Notes under the pieces: generated by a model | Databases searched by the model: none | What the model was told of the DNA's origin: nothing | What the model saw: only the letters and a program-made list of their open reading frames with translations | Assembly (NCBI RefSeq): GCF_004793545.1 | Contig: NZ_SRYA01000015.1 | Coordinates: 37,476-101,475, forward strand | Length of the DNA: 64,000 nt | Origin: Petralouisia muris | GTDB lineage: Bacteria; Bacillota; Clostridia; Lachnospirales; Lachnospiraceae | Reading direction: 5' to 3' | Program-made: the position numbers and the translations under genes | Part shown: positions 17,087 through 26,390 of the stretch, piece by piece | How the letters are laid out: each line of letters opens with the position of its first letter | Position numbering within the stretch: position 1 is the first letter of the stretch

Positions 17087-17959
17087 GTGTGCAGAGAAAG
17101 GGTGAACGGTATGGAAAACAATATTACAATGAAAAAGTATCATGGACTTGGAAACGATTATCTGGTGTTAGATCCCAATAAAAATGATTTAGAACTTCAG
17201 ACCAGGAATATTGAGCGGCTGTGCCGGAGGAATTTCGGGGCAGGAGCGGACGGTCTCTTGTACGGGCCGCTGATGGAAGAAGGCAAAATAAAAGTGCGTA
17301 TTTTTAATTCCGACGGCTCGGAAGCAGAAAAAAGCGGCAATGGCGTGGGAATTTTTGCAAAATATCTGTTGGATGAAGGGTATGTGACGGAATCAAAATT
17401 CAGCCTGAATACTCTGGCAGGAGATGTAGAAATTGAATTTTCTGAAGAAAATAAAAATGTGATGCGGGTGAATATGGGAAAGCCTTCTTATGCAGGGAAG
17501 GAATTGCCCCTGACCGGGCTGGAAGGAGAGATTGTAAATGCGCATTTAAGGTTCCATGACAATGACTACAATACCACCTGCCTTTCTGTGGGGAATCCCA
17601 ATTGCGTGATTATGATGGAAGAGGTAACGCCCCGGAAGGCAAAGGAACTGGGTCCTTATGTGGAAAGCTCTGACTATTTTCCCAATCGAATGAATATGCA
17701 GCTTTGTAAGGTGACGGATCGTGAGAATATCACCATTGAGATTTATGAGAGAGGGGCAGGCTATACCCTTGCATCAGGAACAGGCGCTTGTGCGTCGGCG
17801 GCGGCAGCCAGACGAATGGGTCTGGTGGATGATAAAGTGACTGTGCATATGCAGGGCGGCGATCTGCTGATTGAGATGGAAGAGGACGGTACCATTTTTA
17901 TGACCGGCAGTGTTGGAACTGTGGGAACATTTATGCTGGCAGAGAATTTTTTTGCATAG
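17087..17959 (+). CDS. DapF-family epimerase/isomerase lacking both catalytic cysteines
   Basis: 290-aa protein with the DapF fold signature: HGLGNDYLVLD, FGAGADGLLYGP, RIFNSDGSEAEKSGNG, SVGNPNCVIM, ERGAGYTLASGTGACAS. In diaminopimelate epimerase the two proton-shuttling cysteines sit in CGNG and ACGTG; here both are serine (S83, codon AGC; S230, codon TCA). The protein may therefore act on another substrate, act weakly as epimerase, or represent a serine-type subfamily. GTG 17087 has AGGAG 8 nt upstream; GTG 17102 and ATG 17111 are alternatives. Divergent from an AraC regulator and closed by its own terminator. Confidence 0.85.
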   Translation: MCRERVNGMENNITMKKYHGLGNDYLVLDPNKNDLELQTRNIERLCRRNFGAGADGLLYGPLMEEGKIKVRIFNSDGSEAEKSGNGVGIFAKYLLDEGYVTESKFSLNTLAGDVEIEFSEENKNVMRVNMGKPSYAGKELPLTGLEGEIVNAHLRFHDNDYNTTCLSVGNPNCVIMMEEVTPRKAKELGPYVESSDYFPNRMNMQLCKVTDRENITIEIYERGAGYTLASGTGACASAAAARRMGLVDDKVTVHMQGGDLLIEMEEDGTIFMTGSVGTVGTFMLAENFFA

Positions 17960-18006
17960 TTGGACTGGAAAATATAGCAATAGGACTAAAGTATCATAAG
18001 AAATAG

Positions 18007-18036
18007 AAAAAGTGGGTGACATTTAGCCCACTTTTT
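18007..18036 (+). terminator. Terminator of the DapF-family gene
   Basis: AAAAAGTGGG (18007-18016) pairs with CCCACTTTTT (18027-18036) around a 10-nt loop; the T-run is the end of the stem. It separates this gene from argS, 87 bp further on. Confidence 0.85.
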
Positions 18037-18126
18037 GTTATTATATATAAATAAGTAGGAAGAGAGTAATCCCCAGGATACCAAAGGCGGATTGCAAGAG
18101 AATTACAGAAGCAACAGGAGAGGATT

Positions 18127-19896
18127 ATGGAAAAGATATTAGACATTATCAGCAAAGAAGTCATGGAAGCGATGAAAGCCAACGGGTATGATGAAAAATA
18201 CGGCAAAGTAACCTTGTCGAACCGGCCGGATCTCTGCGAATATCAATGTAACGGAGCGATGGCGGCTGCCAAGGAATACAAATGCGCTCCCTTTCTGATT
18301 TCAGACAAAATTGCACAGAGCCTGGCTGGGAACAGACTGTTTGCATCGGCAGAATCCGTGAAGCCTGGATTTTTGAATTTGAAAATTAATCCAGATTATC
18401 TGGCAGCTTATCTGCAGGAAATGGAATCTGACAGAGAGCGTCTGGGCTGTGATAAATGTAAAGAACCAAAGACGATTATGATAGATTACGGCGGGCCCAA
18501 TGTGGCGAAGCCTCTCCATGTGGGGCATTTGCGTTCGGCAATTATTGGGGAAAGCGTGAAGCGGATCGGCAGATTTATGGGACATCATATGATTGGAGAC
18601 GTACATCTGGGAGACTGGGGGCTTCAGATGGGGCTGATTATCACAGAACTGAAAGAACGGAAGCCGGATCTTGTGTATTTTGATGACAAGTATGAGGGGG
18701 AATATCCTAAGGAACCGCCCTTTAACATTTCTGAACTGGAGGAGATTTATCCCACAGCCAGCGGGAAGTCTAAGGAAGATGAGGCTTATAAAGAAGAGGC
18801 TATGACTGCCACCTATGAGCTTCAGCATGGAAGAAAAGGGTACGGTGCACTGCTGAATCATATTTTAGAGGTATCTGTCAGCGATTTAAAGCGGAATTAT
18901 GAGAATTTGAACGTGTCCTTTGAGCTTTGGAAAGGGGAATCTGACGCCCAGCCTTTTATCCCGGGAATGGTGCAGAAGATGAAGGATGATGGATTTGCCT
19001 ATATCAGTGAAGGGGCGTTGGTGGTGGATGTGAAAGAAGAAACAGACGCCAAGGAGGTTCCCCCCTGCATGATTCTGAAATCAGACGGTGCCTCCCTTTA
19101 TAATACAACGGATCTTGCGACTATTGTGTGGCGCATGCAGGAGTATCATCCGGACAAAATTATATATGTGGTGGACAAACGGCAGGAATTGTATTTTACC
19201 CAGGTATTCCGTTGTGCAAGGAAAACCGGGCTGGTGAAACCGGAAACAGAACTGAAATTTCTGGGATTCGGAACCATGAACGGCAAGGATGGCAAACCTT
19301 TCAAAACAAGGGAAGGAGGCGTGATGCGTTTGGAACATCTGGTATCAGAAATTAATGAAGAGATGTACCGAAAAATTGCGGACAACCATACGGTAGAGGA
19401 AGCAGAAGGACGTAAGACGGCTCAGGTGGTTGCCCTTTCAGCCATTAAGTATGGCGATTTGTCTAATCAGGCTTCTAAGGACTATATTTTTGATATCGAA
19501 CGCTTTACCTCTTTTGAAGGCAATACGGGTCCTTATATTTTGTATACCATTGTAAGGATTAAGTCTATTCTGAGAAACTATCAGGCAGAGAAAACTATGC
19601 CGGAACAGGCCAGGATACTTCCGGCGCATTCCGACAGTGAGAAAGCATTGATGTCAGAGCTCAGCAGGTTTAACGGCATGATGGAAAATGCATTTGCAGA
19701 GACTGCGCCTCATAAGGTATGCGCTTATATTTATGATCTTGCCAATGCTTTTAACCATTTTTATCACGAAACAAATATTATGAAAGAACCGGATGCAATG
19801 GTTCAGGCCGGTTATATCAGGCTGCTGGAGCTGACGAAACGGGTGTTGGAGCTTTGTATTGACGTGTTGGGATTTGAGGCGCCGGAGAGGATGTAG
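18127..19896 (+). CDS. argS: Arginyl-tRNA synthetase
   Basis: Class I aminoacyl-tRNA synthetase charging tRNA-Arg. 589 aa: N-terminal Add-1 domain, catalytic domain with NVAKPLHVGHLRSAIIG (HIGH motif) near residue 120, DVHLGDWGLQMG, the conserved SDGASLYNTTDLA, and a KMSKS position replaced by GKPFKTREGG as is usual for ArgRS; C-terminal DALR anticodon domain (VCAYIYDLANAFNHFYHE). AGGAGAGG directly precedes the start by 3-5 nt. No T-box leader was seen in the 86 bp between the upstream terminator and the start. Confidence 0.97.
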   Translation: MEKILDIISKEVMEAMKANGYDEKYGKVTLSNRPDLCEYQCNGAMAAAKEYKCAPFLISDKIAQSLAGNRLFASAESVKPGFLNLKINPDYLAAYLQEMESDRERLGCDKCKEPKTIMIDYGGPNVAKPLHVGHLRSAIIGESVKRIGRFMGHHMIGDVHLGDWGLQMGLIITELKERKPDLVYFDDKYEGEYPKEPPFNISELEEIYPTASGKSKEDEAYKEEAMTATYELQHGRKGYGALLNHILEVSVSDLKRNYENLNVSFELWKGESDAQPFIPGMVQKMKDDGFAYISEGALVVDVKEETDAKEVPPCMILKSDGASLYNTTDLATIVWRMQEYHPDKIIYVVDKRQELYFTQVFRCARKTGLVKPETELKFLGFGTMNGKDGKPFKTREGGVMRLEHLVSEINEEMYRKIADNHTVEEAEGRKTAQVVALSAIKYGDLSNQASKDYIFDIERFTSFEGNTGPYILYTIVRIKSILRNYQAEKTMPEQARILPAHSDSEKALMSELSRFNGMMENAFAETAPHKVCAYIYDLANAFNHFYHETNIMKEPDAMVQAGYIRLLELTKRVLELCIDVLGFEAPERM

Positions 19897-19928
19897 CGTT
19901 TTCAAAAAGCGGGAATTCGGGGGAAATT

Positions 19929-20939
19929 ATGATTACAATAAAAGAAATCGCATCGATATTAGGTCTTAGCCCCACAACAGTATCCAATGTTGTAAACGGG
20001 CATACGGAAAAGATGTCAAATGTTACCAGGCAGAGAATCGAAGAGGCGCTGATCCAGTATGGGTTTCAGAAGGCAGTACATCAGGAAGAGTACGGTAAAG
20101 CATTGAAGCTGATATCCGTGGATTTCTTTCTCAGTTCAAAAGAGAATGTTTTTATGGATCCTTTTTGCTCGGAACTGTTGAACGCAATCTGCATGAAACT
20201 GCAGGAATCCGGCCGGTATCCAGTATGCGGAATTCCAAAAGAAGAGGAAGAGATTTGCCGCAAGCTGCAGGCGCGCAATATTGAGGGTGGGATCGTAGTT
20301 GGTTTCCATCCCTGGGAGTGTGAAGATTTTGTAAAAAGAGCCGGCAAACCAGTGGTTTTTGTGGACTGCGGCGAAGGAAATTATGATAATGTGGGAATTG
20401 CCGATTACAAAGGCGGCAGGGAAATTACGGAATTTATGCTGAAGCAGGGGCATCGTAAAATTGCATATTTCTGTGATAAAAAGAGTCCTGTGTCCAGTAC
20501 CTTTGAGCGGTTCCGGGGGTATTGCGACGCCTTGGAGAGTTATGGGATTGCTTATAACAACAAGGATTATTACTATTTGCCCGATGATCGGCACGCCCGG
20601 CGGGAAGCGCTGCGCAGCTTTGCTCACAACGCCAGGAAAGAAGGGTATACGGCTGTTTTTGTAGTTTCAGATTTTCTGGCCAATGAAGCCATCAGTATTT
20701 TCTTTGGGGAGGGGCTAAAGGTGCCGGAGGATATTTCGGTGGCAGGGTTTGATGATAATGTTTACGCCAGGCTGAGCCGGCCTATGCTGACTACCGTCCG
20801 TCAGTTTGTTGCCGAGAAAGGGGAAGAAGCGGTAAAATTGCTGATGCAGCGGATCAAAGGGGAAGAGATTATTGCCAAATCTTTCAAATTGCCGGTGGAG
20901 CTTATCGTCAGGGAAAGCGTAAGAAATATCAATGGGTGA
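19929..20939 (+). CDS. LacI-family transcriptional regulator
   Basis: 336 aa with N-terminal LacI HTH (TIKEIASILGLSPTTVSNVVNGH) and a periplasmic-binding-like effector domain (VFVDCGEGNYDNVGIADYKGG; AGFDDNVYARLSRPMLTTVRQ). Starts 32 nt after argS with a weak GGGGGAA site, so it may also be read from upstream. It precedes a sugar ABC importer and two glycosidases and is closed by its own terminator; it most likely controls that locus in response to a raffinose- or galactoside-type sugar. Confidence 0.9.
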   Translation: MITIKEIASILGLSPTTVSNVVNGHTEKMSNVTRQRIEEALIQYGFQKAVHQEEYGKALKLISVDFFLSSKENVFMDPFCSELLNAICMKLQESGRYPVCGIPKEEEEICRKLQARNIEGGIVVGFHPWECEDFVKRAGKPVVFVDCGEGNYDNVGIADYKGGREITEFMLKQGHRKIAYFCDKKSPVSSTFERFRGYCDALESYGIAYNNKDYYYLPDDRHARREALRSFAHNARKEGYTAVFVVSDFLANEAISIFFGEGLKVPEDISVAGFDDNVYARLSRPMLTTVRQFVAEKGEEAVKLLMQRIKGEEIIAKSFKLPVELIVRESVRNING

Positions 20940-21318
20940 TTGCTGGCAAGGTGCAGCGGATACTTTTGAAAAACGTGAGAATGATACAGAATGAGAAATT
21001 TATTGCGGGAAACAGGCAGAGGACAGAATCAGGATCTTCTGTCTGTTTTTGCGTAAATCGTGATGACAGCGGGGCCTGTTGACTGGAGTATTTTTGTGCA
21101 TTGCAGCATATCCGGCAGTTCAGATGTTCTGGGAAAAGAAAATATTTCTTAACAGAAATTTTTTTGTATAAATTATACATAAAATATTCCTAAAATTTGT
21201 ATAAAAAATTGGTTATGCACATAATATATTGCAAAACAAAACATAACTAAATAAAATTAGCAATGCATAGAGCAAGGTTCCAACAGAAAATTTGTTTAAA
21301 AAGACGAGGAGGTTAAAA
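20940..21318 (+). promoter_or_regulatory. Control region of the sugar ABC locus
   Basis: This 379-bp gap holds the lacI terminator (21011-21050), then very A/T-rich DNA. A perfect 15-nt palindrome TGTATAAATTATACA lies at 21165-21179, with TTAACA at 21149-21154 as a possible -35 (19 nt to TATACA). The palindrome is a candidate operator for the adjacent LacI protein, although it lacks the central CG usual in LacI-family sites. No coding sequence is visible. Confidence 0.4.
21011..21050 (+). terminator. Terminator of the LacI regulator gene
   Basis: Twelve-bp stem AACAGGCAGAGG / CTTCTGTCTGTT with two G-U pairs, 13-nt loop, then TTTTT to 21050. Confidence 0.75.
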
Positions 21319-22611
21319 ATGGCAAAGAGAAAGAAAAGAGTAATGGCATTATTCCTTGCTATGATAATTGTCTCAGGGCTTTTGCTTAGTGGCTGTGGCA
21401 AAGAGGATGATGCGGATGGAAAGGTCGTGATTGAACTGGTTCATTACAAACCGGAAGCGGTGGATGTATTTGAAGCTTTAGAGGAAAAGTTCAATGCTAC
21501 CCACGACAACATCAAGCTGGTAATTGATTCACCAAATGACGCCATGGTAATTCTGAAAACCAGGTTCATCAGGGAAAATAACCCTGACATTATTGGAATC
21601 GGCGGAGACATCAATTATTCTAATTTCCTGGATGCCAACATGCTGATGGATATTTCCGATTTTGACGGATTGGCAGACATCAAGGATAATTACCTTTCCA
21701 CTAACAAGGATTTGGAATATGTTCCGCAGGATGGCGTCTATGCAGTGCCTTATATGGCAAATGCGGCAGGCGTCCTCTACAATAAGGATATGTTTGAGGA
21801 ACATGGATGGACGATTCCTACCACATGGGAAGAATTTAACCAGCTCTGCGAAACCATAGCAGCAGAGGGAATCCAGCCTTTGTACTTCGGATACAAGGAT
21901 ACATGGACCTGCCTTGCACCATGGAATGCGATTGCAGTAAACCTGTGCGATACGGACATTGCATATCAGGTAAACAGTGGCAATGCTAAATTTTCAGAGG
22001 CATATGAAGAAATTGCAGTGAAGACAAAAGAACTCCTGAAATATGGCCAGTCTGATCCAGTGGCTTATAGCTATAATGATGCCTGTACCGCTTTTGCGAG
22101 AGGCCAGGCAGCCATGTACACCATTGGCAGCTATGCAATCCCCCAGATTAAATCTGTAAATCCTGATATGAATATCGATTCTTTTGTATTCCCGGCAAGC
22201 AGCAATGCAGAAGAAAACATCTTGAATTCTGGTAACGATTTGATGTTCTGCGTGATGGAAGACTGTGAACACAAAGAAGAGGTGTATGAAGTATTGAGAT
22301 TTCTGTTGGAAGACGAAAATGTTCAGGATTATGTGAATGACCAAAGCGCAGTGCCATGCAAGAAAGGTGAGTTTGAGATTGCTGCGGAACTGACTGGTAT
22401 GAAGGAATACATAGATAATGGAATTATTGCGGATTATCAGGATCACCATTATCCCAATGAGATGGCAGTGGACGCCATGATCCAGACCTACCTGTTTGAC
22501 GACAGCAGCAATGCTCTTGAAACATTCCTTACCAGATTTGATAACGAATGGGTCAGATATAACAGAGATATTATCGCCAAAGTGCAAGAATATCAGGAAA
22601 AGGGGGAATAG
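21319..22611 (+). CDS. Sugar ABC transporter substrate-binding lipoprotein
   Basis: Extracellular solute-binding protein (MalE-type cluster) for an oligosaccharide. 430 aa with a basic N-terminus, hydrophobic segment and lipobox LLLSGC (lipidated C26), then the bilobal fold with motifs such as YNKDMFEEHGWTIPTTWEEF and FARGQAAMYTIGSYAIP. ATG 21319 has GAGGAGG 7 nt upstream; the in-frame TTG at 21292 has none. First gene of a three-gene importer followed by amylosucrase- and alpha-galactosidase-type enzymes, so the substrate is probably raffinose-family sugar or sucrose. Confidence 0.92.
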   Translation: MAKRKKRVMALFLAMIIVSGLLLSGCGKEDDADGKVVIELVHYKPEAVDVFEALEEKFNATHDNIKLVIDSPNDAMVILKTRFIRENNPDIIGIGGDINYSNFLDANMLMDISDFDGLADIKDNYLSTNKDLEYVPQDGVYAVPYMANAAGVLYNKDMFEEHGWTIPTTWEEFNQLCETIAAEGIQPLYFGYKDTWTCLAPWNAIAVNLCDTDIAYQVNSGNAKFSEAYEEIAVKTKELLKYGQSDPVAYSYNDACTAFARGQAAMYTIGSYAIPQIKSVNPDMNIDSFVFPASSNAEENILNSGNDLMFCVMEDCEHKEEVYEVLRFLLEDENVQDYVNDQSAVPCKKGEFEIAAELTGMKEYIDNGIIADYQDHHYPNEMAVDAMIQTYLFDDSSNALETFLTRFDNEWVRYNRDIIAKVQEYQEKGE

Positions 22612-22614
22612 ACC

Positions 22615-23508
22615 ATGGGAAATGAAGGAAAGAGAGATAAATTATGGACCAAAAATGATAAGATTTTTCTTGGAATGCTGATTCCTGTGCTTATCCTGTT
22701 CTTTTGTTTCAATACCCTTCCTTTGTTGAAAGGTTTCTATTATGGACTTACGAACTACAAAGGATATGGTGATTTTGATATGGTGGGTCTTAGGAATTTT
22801 AAAGACTTATTTACCGACCTGCGCGTAGGAAAATCTTATCTGTTTACTTTTAAATATGCAGTTGTTATGACCATTGCGGTCAATGTAATCAGTTTAATCC
22901 TTGCTTTGGGATTAAATCGTGAAATACGGGGAAAAAGTGCGTTACGAGGAATTTATTTTGTGCCAAATATATTGGGAGGATTGGTTGTAGGTTACATTTT
23001 CAGTTTTGTATTTACCTATATCCTTCCGGCAGTGGGAGAAGCAACCGGAATCGGATTTCTCCAGAACAGTATGCTTGCAAGTACTAAAACGGCATGGCTT
23101 GCCATTGTAATTGTAGGTGCATGGCAGGGAATTGCAATGAATACAATTATTTACATATCAGGACTGCAGACCGTTCCGGCAGAGGTTTATGAAGCAGGAA
23201 TGATTGACGGCGTCAGCGGATGGAAAAAATTCTGGAACCTTACCTTCCCGTTGATCCTGCCATTCTTCACCATTAACCTGGTGCTTTGTATGAAAAATGC
23301 ATTGATGGTATTCGACCAGATTATGTCCTTGACAAAGGGCGGTCCGTCCCAGAGTACGGAATCCATTTCCTACCTGATTTACAACAACGGTATGAGCGGC
23401 GGACAATTCGGATTCCAGAGTGCAAATGCGTTTGTATTTTTTGTAGTCATCGTAGTGATTTCGTTCCTGCAGATGAAATTCTTAGGAGGTAAGGAGGAGC
23501 AGTTATAA
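22615..23508 (+). CDS. Sugar ABC transporter permease (MalF type)
   Basis: Inner-membrane subunit of the sugar importer. 297 aa, six predicted membrane helices, and the cytoplasmic EAA loop EAGMIDGVSGWKKFWNLTFPLI that contacts the ATPase. It begins 3 nt after the binding-protein gene and overlaps the next permease by one base (TAATG). As in many Firmicutes CUT1 systems no ATPase gene is present here; a shared MsmK/MalK-type ATPase elsewhere is expected. Confidence 0.93.
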   Translation: MGNEGKRDKLWTKNDKIFLGMLIPVLILFFCFNTLPLLKGFYYGLTNYKGYGDFDMVGLRNFKDLFTDLRVGKSYLFTFKYAVVMTIAVNVISLILALGLNREIRGKSALRGIYFVPNILGGLVVGYIFSFVFTYILPAVGEATGIGFLQNSMLASTKTAWLAIVIVGAWQGIAMNTIIYISGLQTVPAEVYEAGMIDGVSGWKKFWNLTFPLILPFFTINLVLCMKNALMVFDQIMSLTKGGPSQSTESISYLIYNNGMSGGQFGFQSANAFVFFVVIVVISFLQMKFLGGKEEQL

Positions 23509-24374
23509 TGGGAAAAAAAGAAAAAGGAAGTGAAGGAGCAGTTGGCGGCAAGGCCGTGAATAATGTAATCAATGTACTTTTGGCAATTGGCTGTCTTACC
23601 ATCTTATTCCCTCTTTACATGACAGTAATCATTGCCTTCAAGAAACCTTCTGAAATGACCAATGACGTGGCAGGAGCGTTAGGATTTCCGGCAAGCTGGA
23701 GTTTTGACAATTTCGCAGAGGCAATGCGGGTAACGGATTTCTGGCGTTCCTTGGGCAACAGTTTGCTGCTCACTGGCATAACCGTAATTATCTGTATCCT
23801 GCTGCATTCCCTGGCAGGTTATGTGATAGGAAGAAAAATGGCGAAGCTGAAAGTGTTTAAGATGTCTTATTTCTATATTGTAAGCGGTATGTTCGTACCT
23901 TTTGCAGTGCTGATGATGCCTTTGGTAAAACAGACATCCCAGATTGGAATTGCGAACCGGTTTGGCGTTATTGTGTTGTATGTGGTGTTCTTCATGCCTA
24001 TGAATATCTTGTTATATTCTGGATATTTGAAGAATATCCCAATAGCGTTGGAAGAAGCAGCCTGTGTGGACGGTGCAGGCGTATGGCAGACTTACTGGAA
24101 AATCATTTTCCCTAATATGAAGCCCATGCATGCAACCGTGGCAGTTTTGACAGCTATGAGTACATGGAACGACGTAATGACTCCATTGGTTATTATGTCC
24201 GGTAGCGATGTGAATACGCTTCCGCTGGCACAGTTGAATTTCCAGTCACAGTTCGGAACGAACTATAACCTGGCATTTGCATCTTACCTGTTGGCATTGC
24301 TGCCGATTCTGATTTTCTATATCGTATGTCAGAAGCAGATTATCAACGGCGTTGTGAATGGAGCAGTAAAATAA
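23508..24374 (+). CDS. Sugar ABC transporter permease (MalG type)
   Basis: Partner permease of the same importer, 288 aa, six membrane helices. EAA loop EEAACVDGAGVWQTYWKIIFPNM. Start overlaps the preceding stop by one base, so translation is coupled. It ends with the usual MalG-type C-terminus (QKQIINGVVNGAVK). A stable hairpin follows at 24419-24470 before the GH13 gene. Confidence 0.93.
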   Translation: MGKKEKGSEGAVGGKAVNNVINVLLAIGCLTILFPLYMTVIIAFKKPSEMTNDVAGALGFPASWSFDNFAEAMRVTDFWRSLGNSLLLTGITVIICILLHSLAGYVIGRKMAKLKVFKMSYFYIVSGMFVPFAVLMMPLVKQTSQIGIANRFGVIVLYVVFFMPMNILLYSGYLKNIPIALEEAACVDGAGVWQTYWKIIFPNMKPMHATVAVLTAMSTWNDVMTPLVIMSGSDVNTLPLAQLNFQSQFGTNYNLAFASYLLALLPILIFYIVCQKQIINGVVNGAVK

Positions 24375-24418
24375 TTCCTGTTTTGGAATGTAAGAAATAG
24401 AAAAGATTAGAGTTTAGC

Positions 24419-24470
24419 CATAGCCTGTATATGTGTGTTGTAGATCGAATACGCACATTTACAGGCTATG
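24419..24470 (+). other. Long intergenic hairpin between permease and GH13 gene
   Basis: CATAGCCTGT (24419-24428) pairs with ACAGGCTATG (24461-24470), and inside it ATGTGTG (24431-24437) with CGCACAT (24452-24458). No T-run follows, so it may protect or partly terminate the importer mRNA, setting different levels for the transporter and enzyme genes. Confidence 0.6.
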
Positions 24471-24503
24471 TGTGAAATAAAAATCAGAAAGGGAACATAT
24501 GGT

Positions 24504-26303
24504 ATGGACTTACAAAACAGCTATTATGAGCTATATGGAAGAAATGAGATTACAGAATATCGCTGGGGACAACTGCTGTCCATCATAGAACATGCCGGGA
24601 AAACCCGGCCTGCTGCCCTGAAAAAAACAGACAAAAACGGCAATGACTGGTATCAGTCAGAAAAAATGGTGGGTATCATGCTGTACGTGGATCGGTTCAG
24701 CAATAACCTGGTGGAATTTGAGAAGCGGATTGATTATCTGTCTGAGTTAGGAATTACCTATGTGCACTTTATGCCTTTGTTAAAATCCAGGGAAGGAAAC
24801 AATGACGGCGGTTATGCGGTATCAGATTATCTGATGGTGGACGACAAATTCGGAACCATGAAGCAGCTGGAACGGGTTATGAAGCTTTTAAAAGGAAAAG
24901 GAATCCGCACCTGCATTGATTTTGTTCTGAATCATACGGCAAAGGAGCATCTGTGGGTACAGAAGTACAAAGAAGGCGATCATGATTATGACGATATGTA
25001 TTTTATGTTTGATGACGACACGATTCCCAAAGAATATGAGAAGCATATGACGGAAATTTTTCCAGGAGTGGCTCCGGGGAATTTTACCTGGTATCCGGAC
25101 CTTCAGAAATTTGTAATGACCCGGTTTTATGAATTCCAGTGGGACTTAAATTACAAAAATCCCCAGGTCTTCAACAAGATTGTGGAGGTAATGCTTACGC
25201 TCGCCAACAAAGGAGTTGACATCTTCCGTCTGGATGCGATACCATATATGTGGAAAGAGCTGGGAACAATTTGCATGAATCATCCCAACGTACATAAATT
25301 GCTGGGCATGATGTATGATATTGTTCAGCAGGTATGTCCCGGCGTGGTATTTTTGGGAGAAGCCATTGTAGAGCCCTTTGAAATTGTAAAATATTTTGGA
25401 AACCAGGAAATGAAAGAGTGCAATGTGATGTATAACGCTTCCTTTATGGTGCTTCTCTGGAATTCCCTGGCCACCCGTGACGTACGGGTGATGGAACGGT
25501 CCCTTTCTATCGATTATGGCATTCCAGACAGCGGTACATGGATCAATTATGTGCGCTGCCACGACGACATTGGATGGGGATTTGAAAAAGAAATCTTAAA
25601 GGGATTAGGGTTAGATCCTGAACTTCATAAGCAATATATGATACAGTTTATGGAGGGAAGATATCCGGGCAGTTTTTCCACCGGAGAACTGTATGAATAC
25701 AATCCGGTGACGCAGGACGCCAGAAACAGCGGAACTTTGGCTTCTATGTGCGGCCTGGAGCAGGCGATGCGGGAAAAGCATGTGTATAAAACAGAACTTG
25801 CCGTTAAGCGAATCCTTTTGCTGCATGCAATGATAATTTCTTATACAGGCATCCCACTTTTGTACAGCGGCGATGAAATTGGTCAGCTCAATGACTGGGG
25901 CTATAAGCAAGTGCCGGAACACGCAGCCGATTCCCGCTGGCTCCACAGGGGCATGATGGACTGGAATGCAGTGGAGCATCGGAATGATTTAAGCACAGTT
26001 CAAGGCTGGATTTTCACAGGAATCCAGACAATGATAAAAATCCGCAAGTCCAGCGAGTTTTTCAGTTCCGAATATCGGGCAGTTCCGGTAGATACCGGAA
26101 ATCCGGCGGTATTCTGTTTCCACAAAGCAGATAAAATGCTGGTGCTCGCCAATTTCTCCGAACGGGAGCAGTGGGTGGATTCCAGTGCATTTGACTGGTT
26201 CGGCCTGCCCGGAGAAATGCAGGATCTGATAACCGGAAGGTATATCCGATCTTACGATAACCGGATTCAGTTAGGACCCTATGAATATCTTTGGCTAACT
26301 TAA
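24504..26303 (+). CDS. GH13 amylosucrase-like glucosidase
   Basis: 599-aa cytoplasmic GH13 enzyme closely following the amylosucrase pattern: VDRFSNNLVEFEKRIDYL, FMPLLKSREGNNDGGYAVSDY, FQWDLNYKNPQVF, and SRWLHRG. The catalytic set is complete: nucleophile D244 (FRLDAI), acid/base E286 (GEAIV) and D354 (RCHDDIGW). Amylosucrases transfer glucose from sucrose; Firmicute relatives may simply hydrolyse sucrose or act on other alpha-glucosides. No signal peptide. ATG 24504 (MDLQNSYYELYG) follows an AAAGGG site. Placed after a sugar importer and before alpha-galactosidase, it would handle the sucrose left after raffinose is degalactosylated. Confidence 0.85.
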   Translation: MDLQNSYYELYGRNEITEYRWGQLLSIIEHAGKTRPAALKKTDKNGNDWYQSEKMVGIMLYVDRFSNNLVEFEKRIDYLSELGITYVHFMPLLKSREGNNDGGYAVSDYLMVDDKFGTMKQLERVMKLLKGKGIRTCIDFVLNHTAKEHLWVQKYKEGDHDYDDMYFMFDDDTIPKEYEKHMTEIFPGVAPGNFTWYPDLQKFVMTRFYEFQWDLNYKNPQVFNKIVEVMLTLANKGVDIFRLDAIPYMWKELGTICMNHPNVHKLLGMMYDIVQQVCPGVVFLGEAIVEPFEIVKYFGNQEMKECNVMYNASFMVLLWNSLATRDVRVMERSLSIDYGIPDSGTWINYVRCHDDIGWGFEKEILKGLGLDPELHKQYMIQFMEGRYPGSFSTGELYEYNPVTQDARNSGTLASMCGLEQAMREKHVYKTELAVKRILLLHAMIISYTGIPLLYSGDEIGQLNDWGYKQVPEHAADSRWLHRGMMDWNAVEHRNDLSTVQGWIFTGIQTMIKIRKSSEFFSSEYRAVPVDTGNPAVFCFHKADKMLVLANFSEREQWVDSSAFDWFGLPGEMQDLITGRYIRSYDNRIQLGPYEYLWLT

Positions 26304-26390
26304 ACTTGCCCTGAGGAGGGAACCAACGCAAGAATAGAAAGGCTCCCATAGGAATTTATATACCAATATTTAAGGAAAGGCAGTTAATTT

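Noticed and set aside
18041..18126. T-box leader for argS
   Set aside because: Only 86 bp separate the upstream terminator from the start, with no specifier-loop or antiterminator sequence visible.
26306..26352. Possible fifth copy of the GGA-rich RNA motif
   Set aside because: Shares only CTGAGGAGGGA; there is no CCCAxC/GxTGGG hairpin and no matching outer arm.
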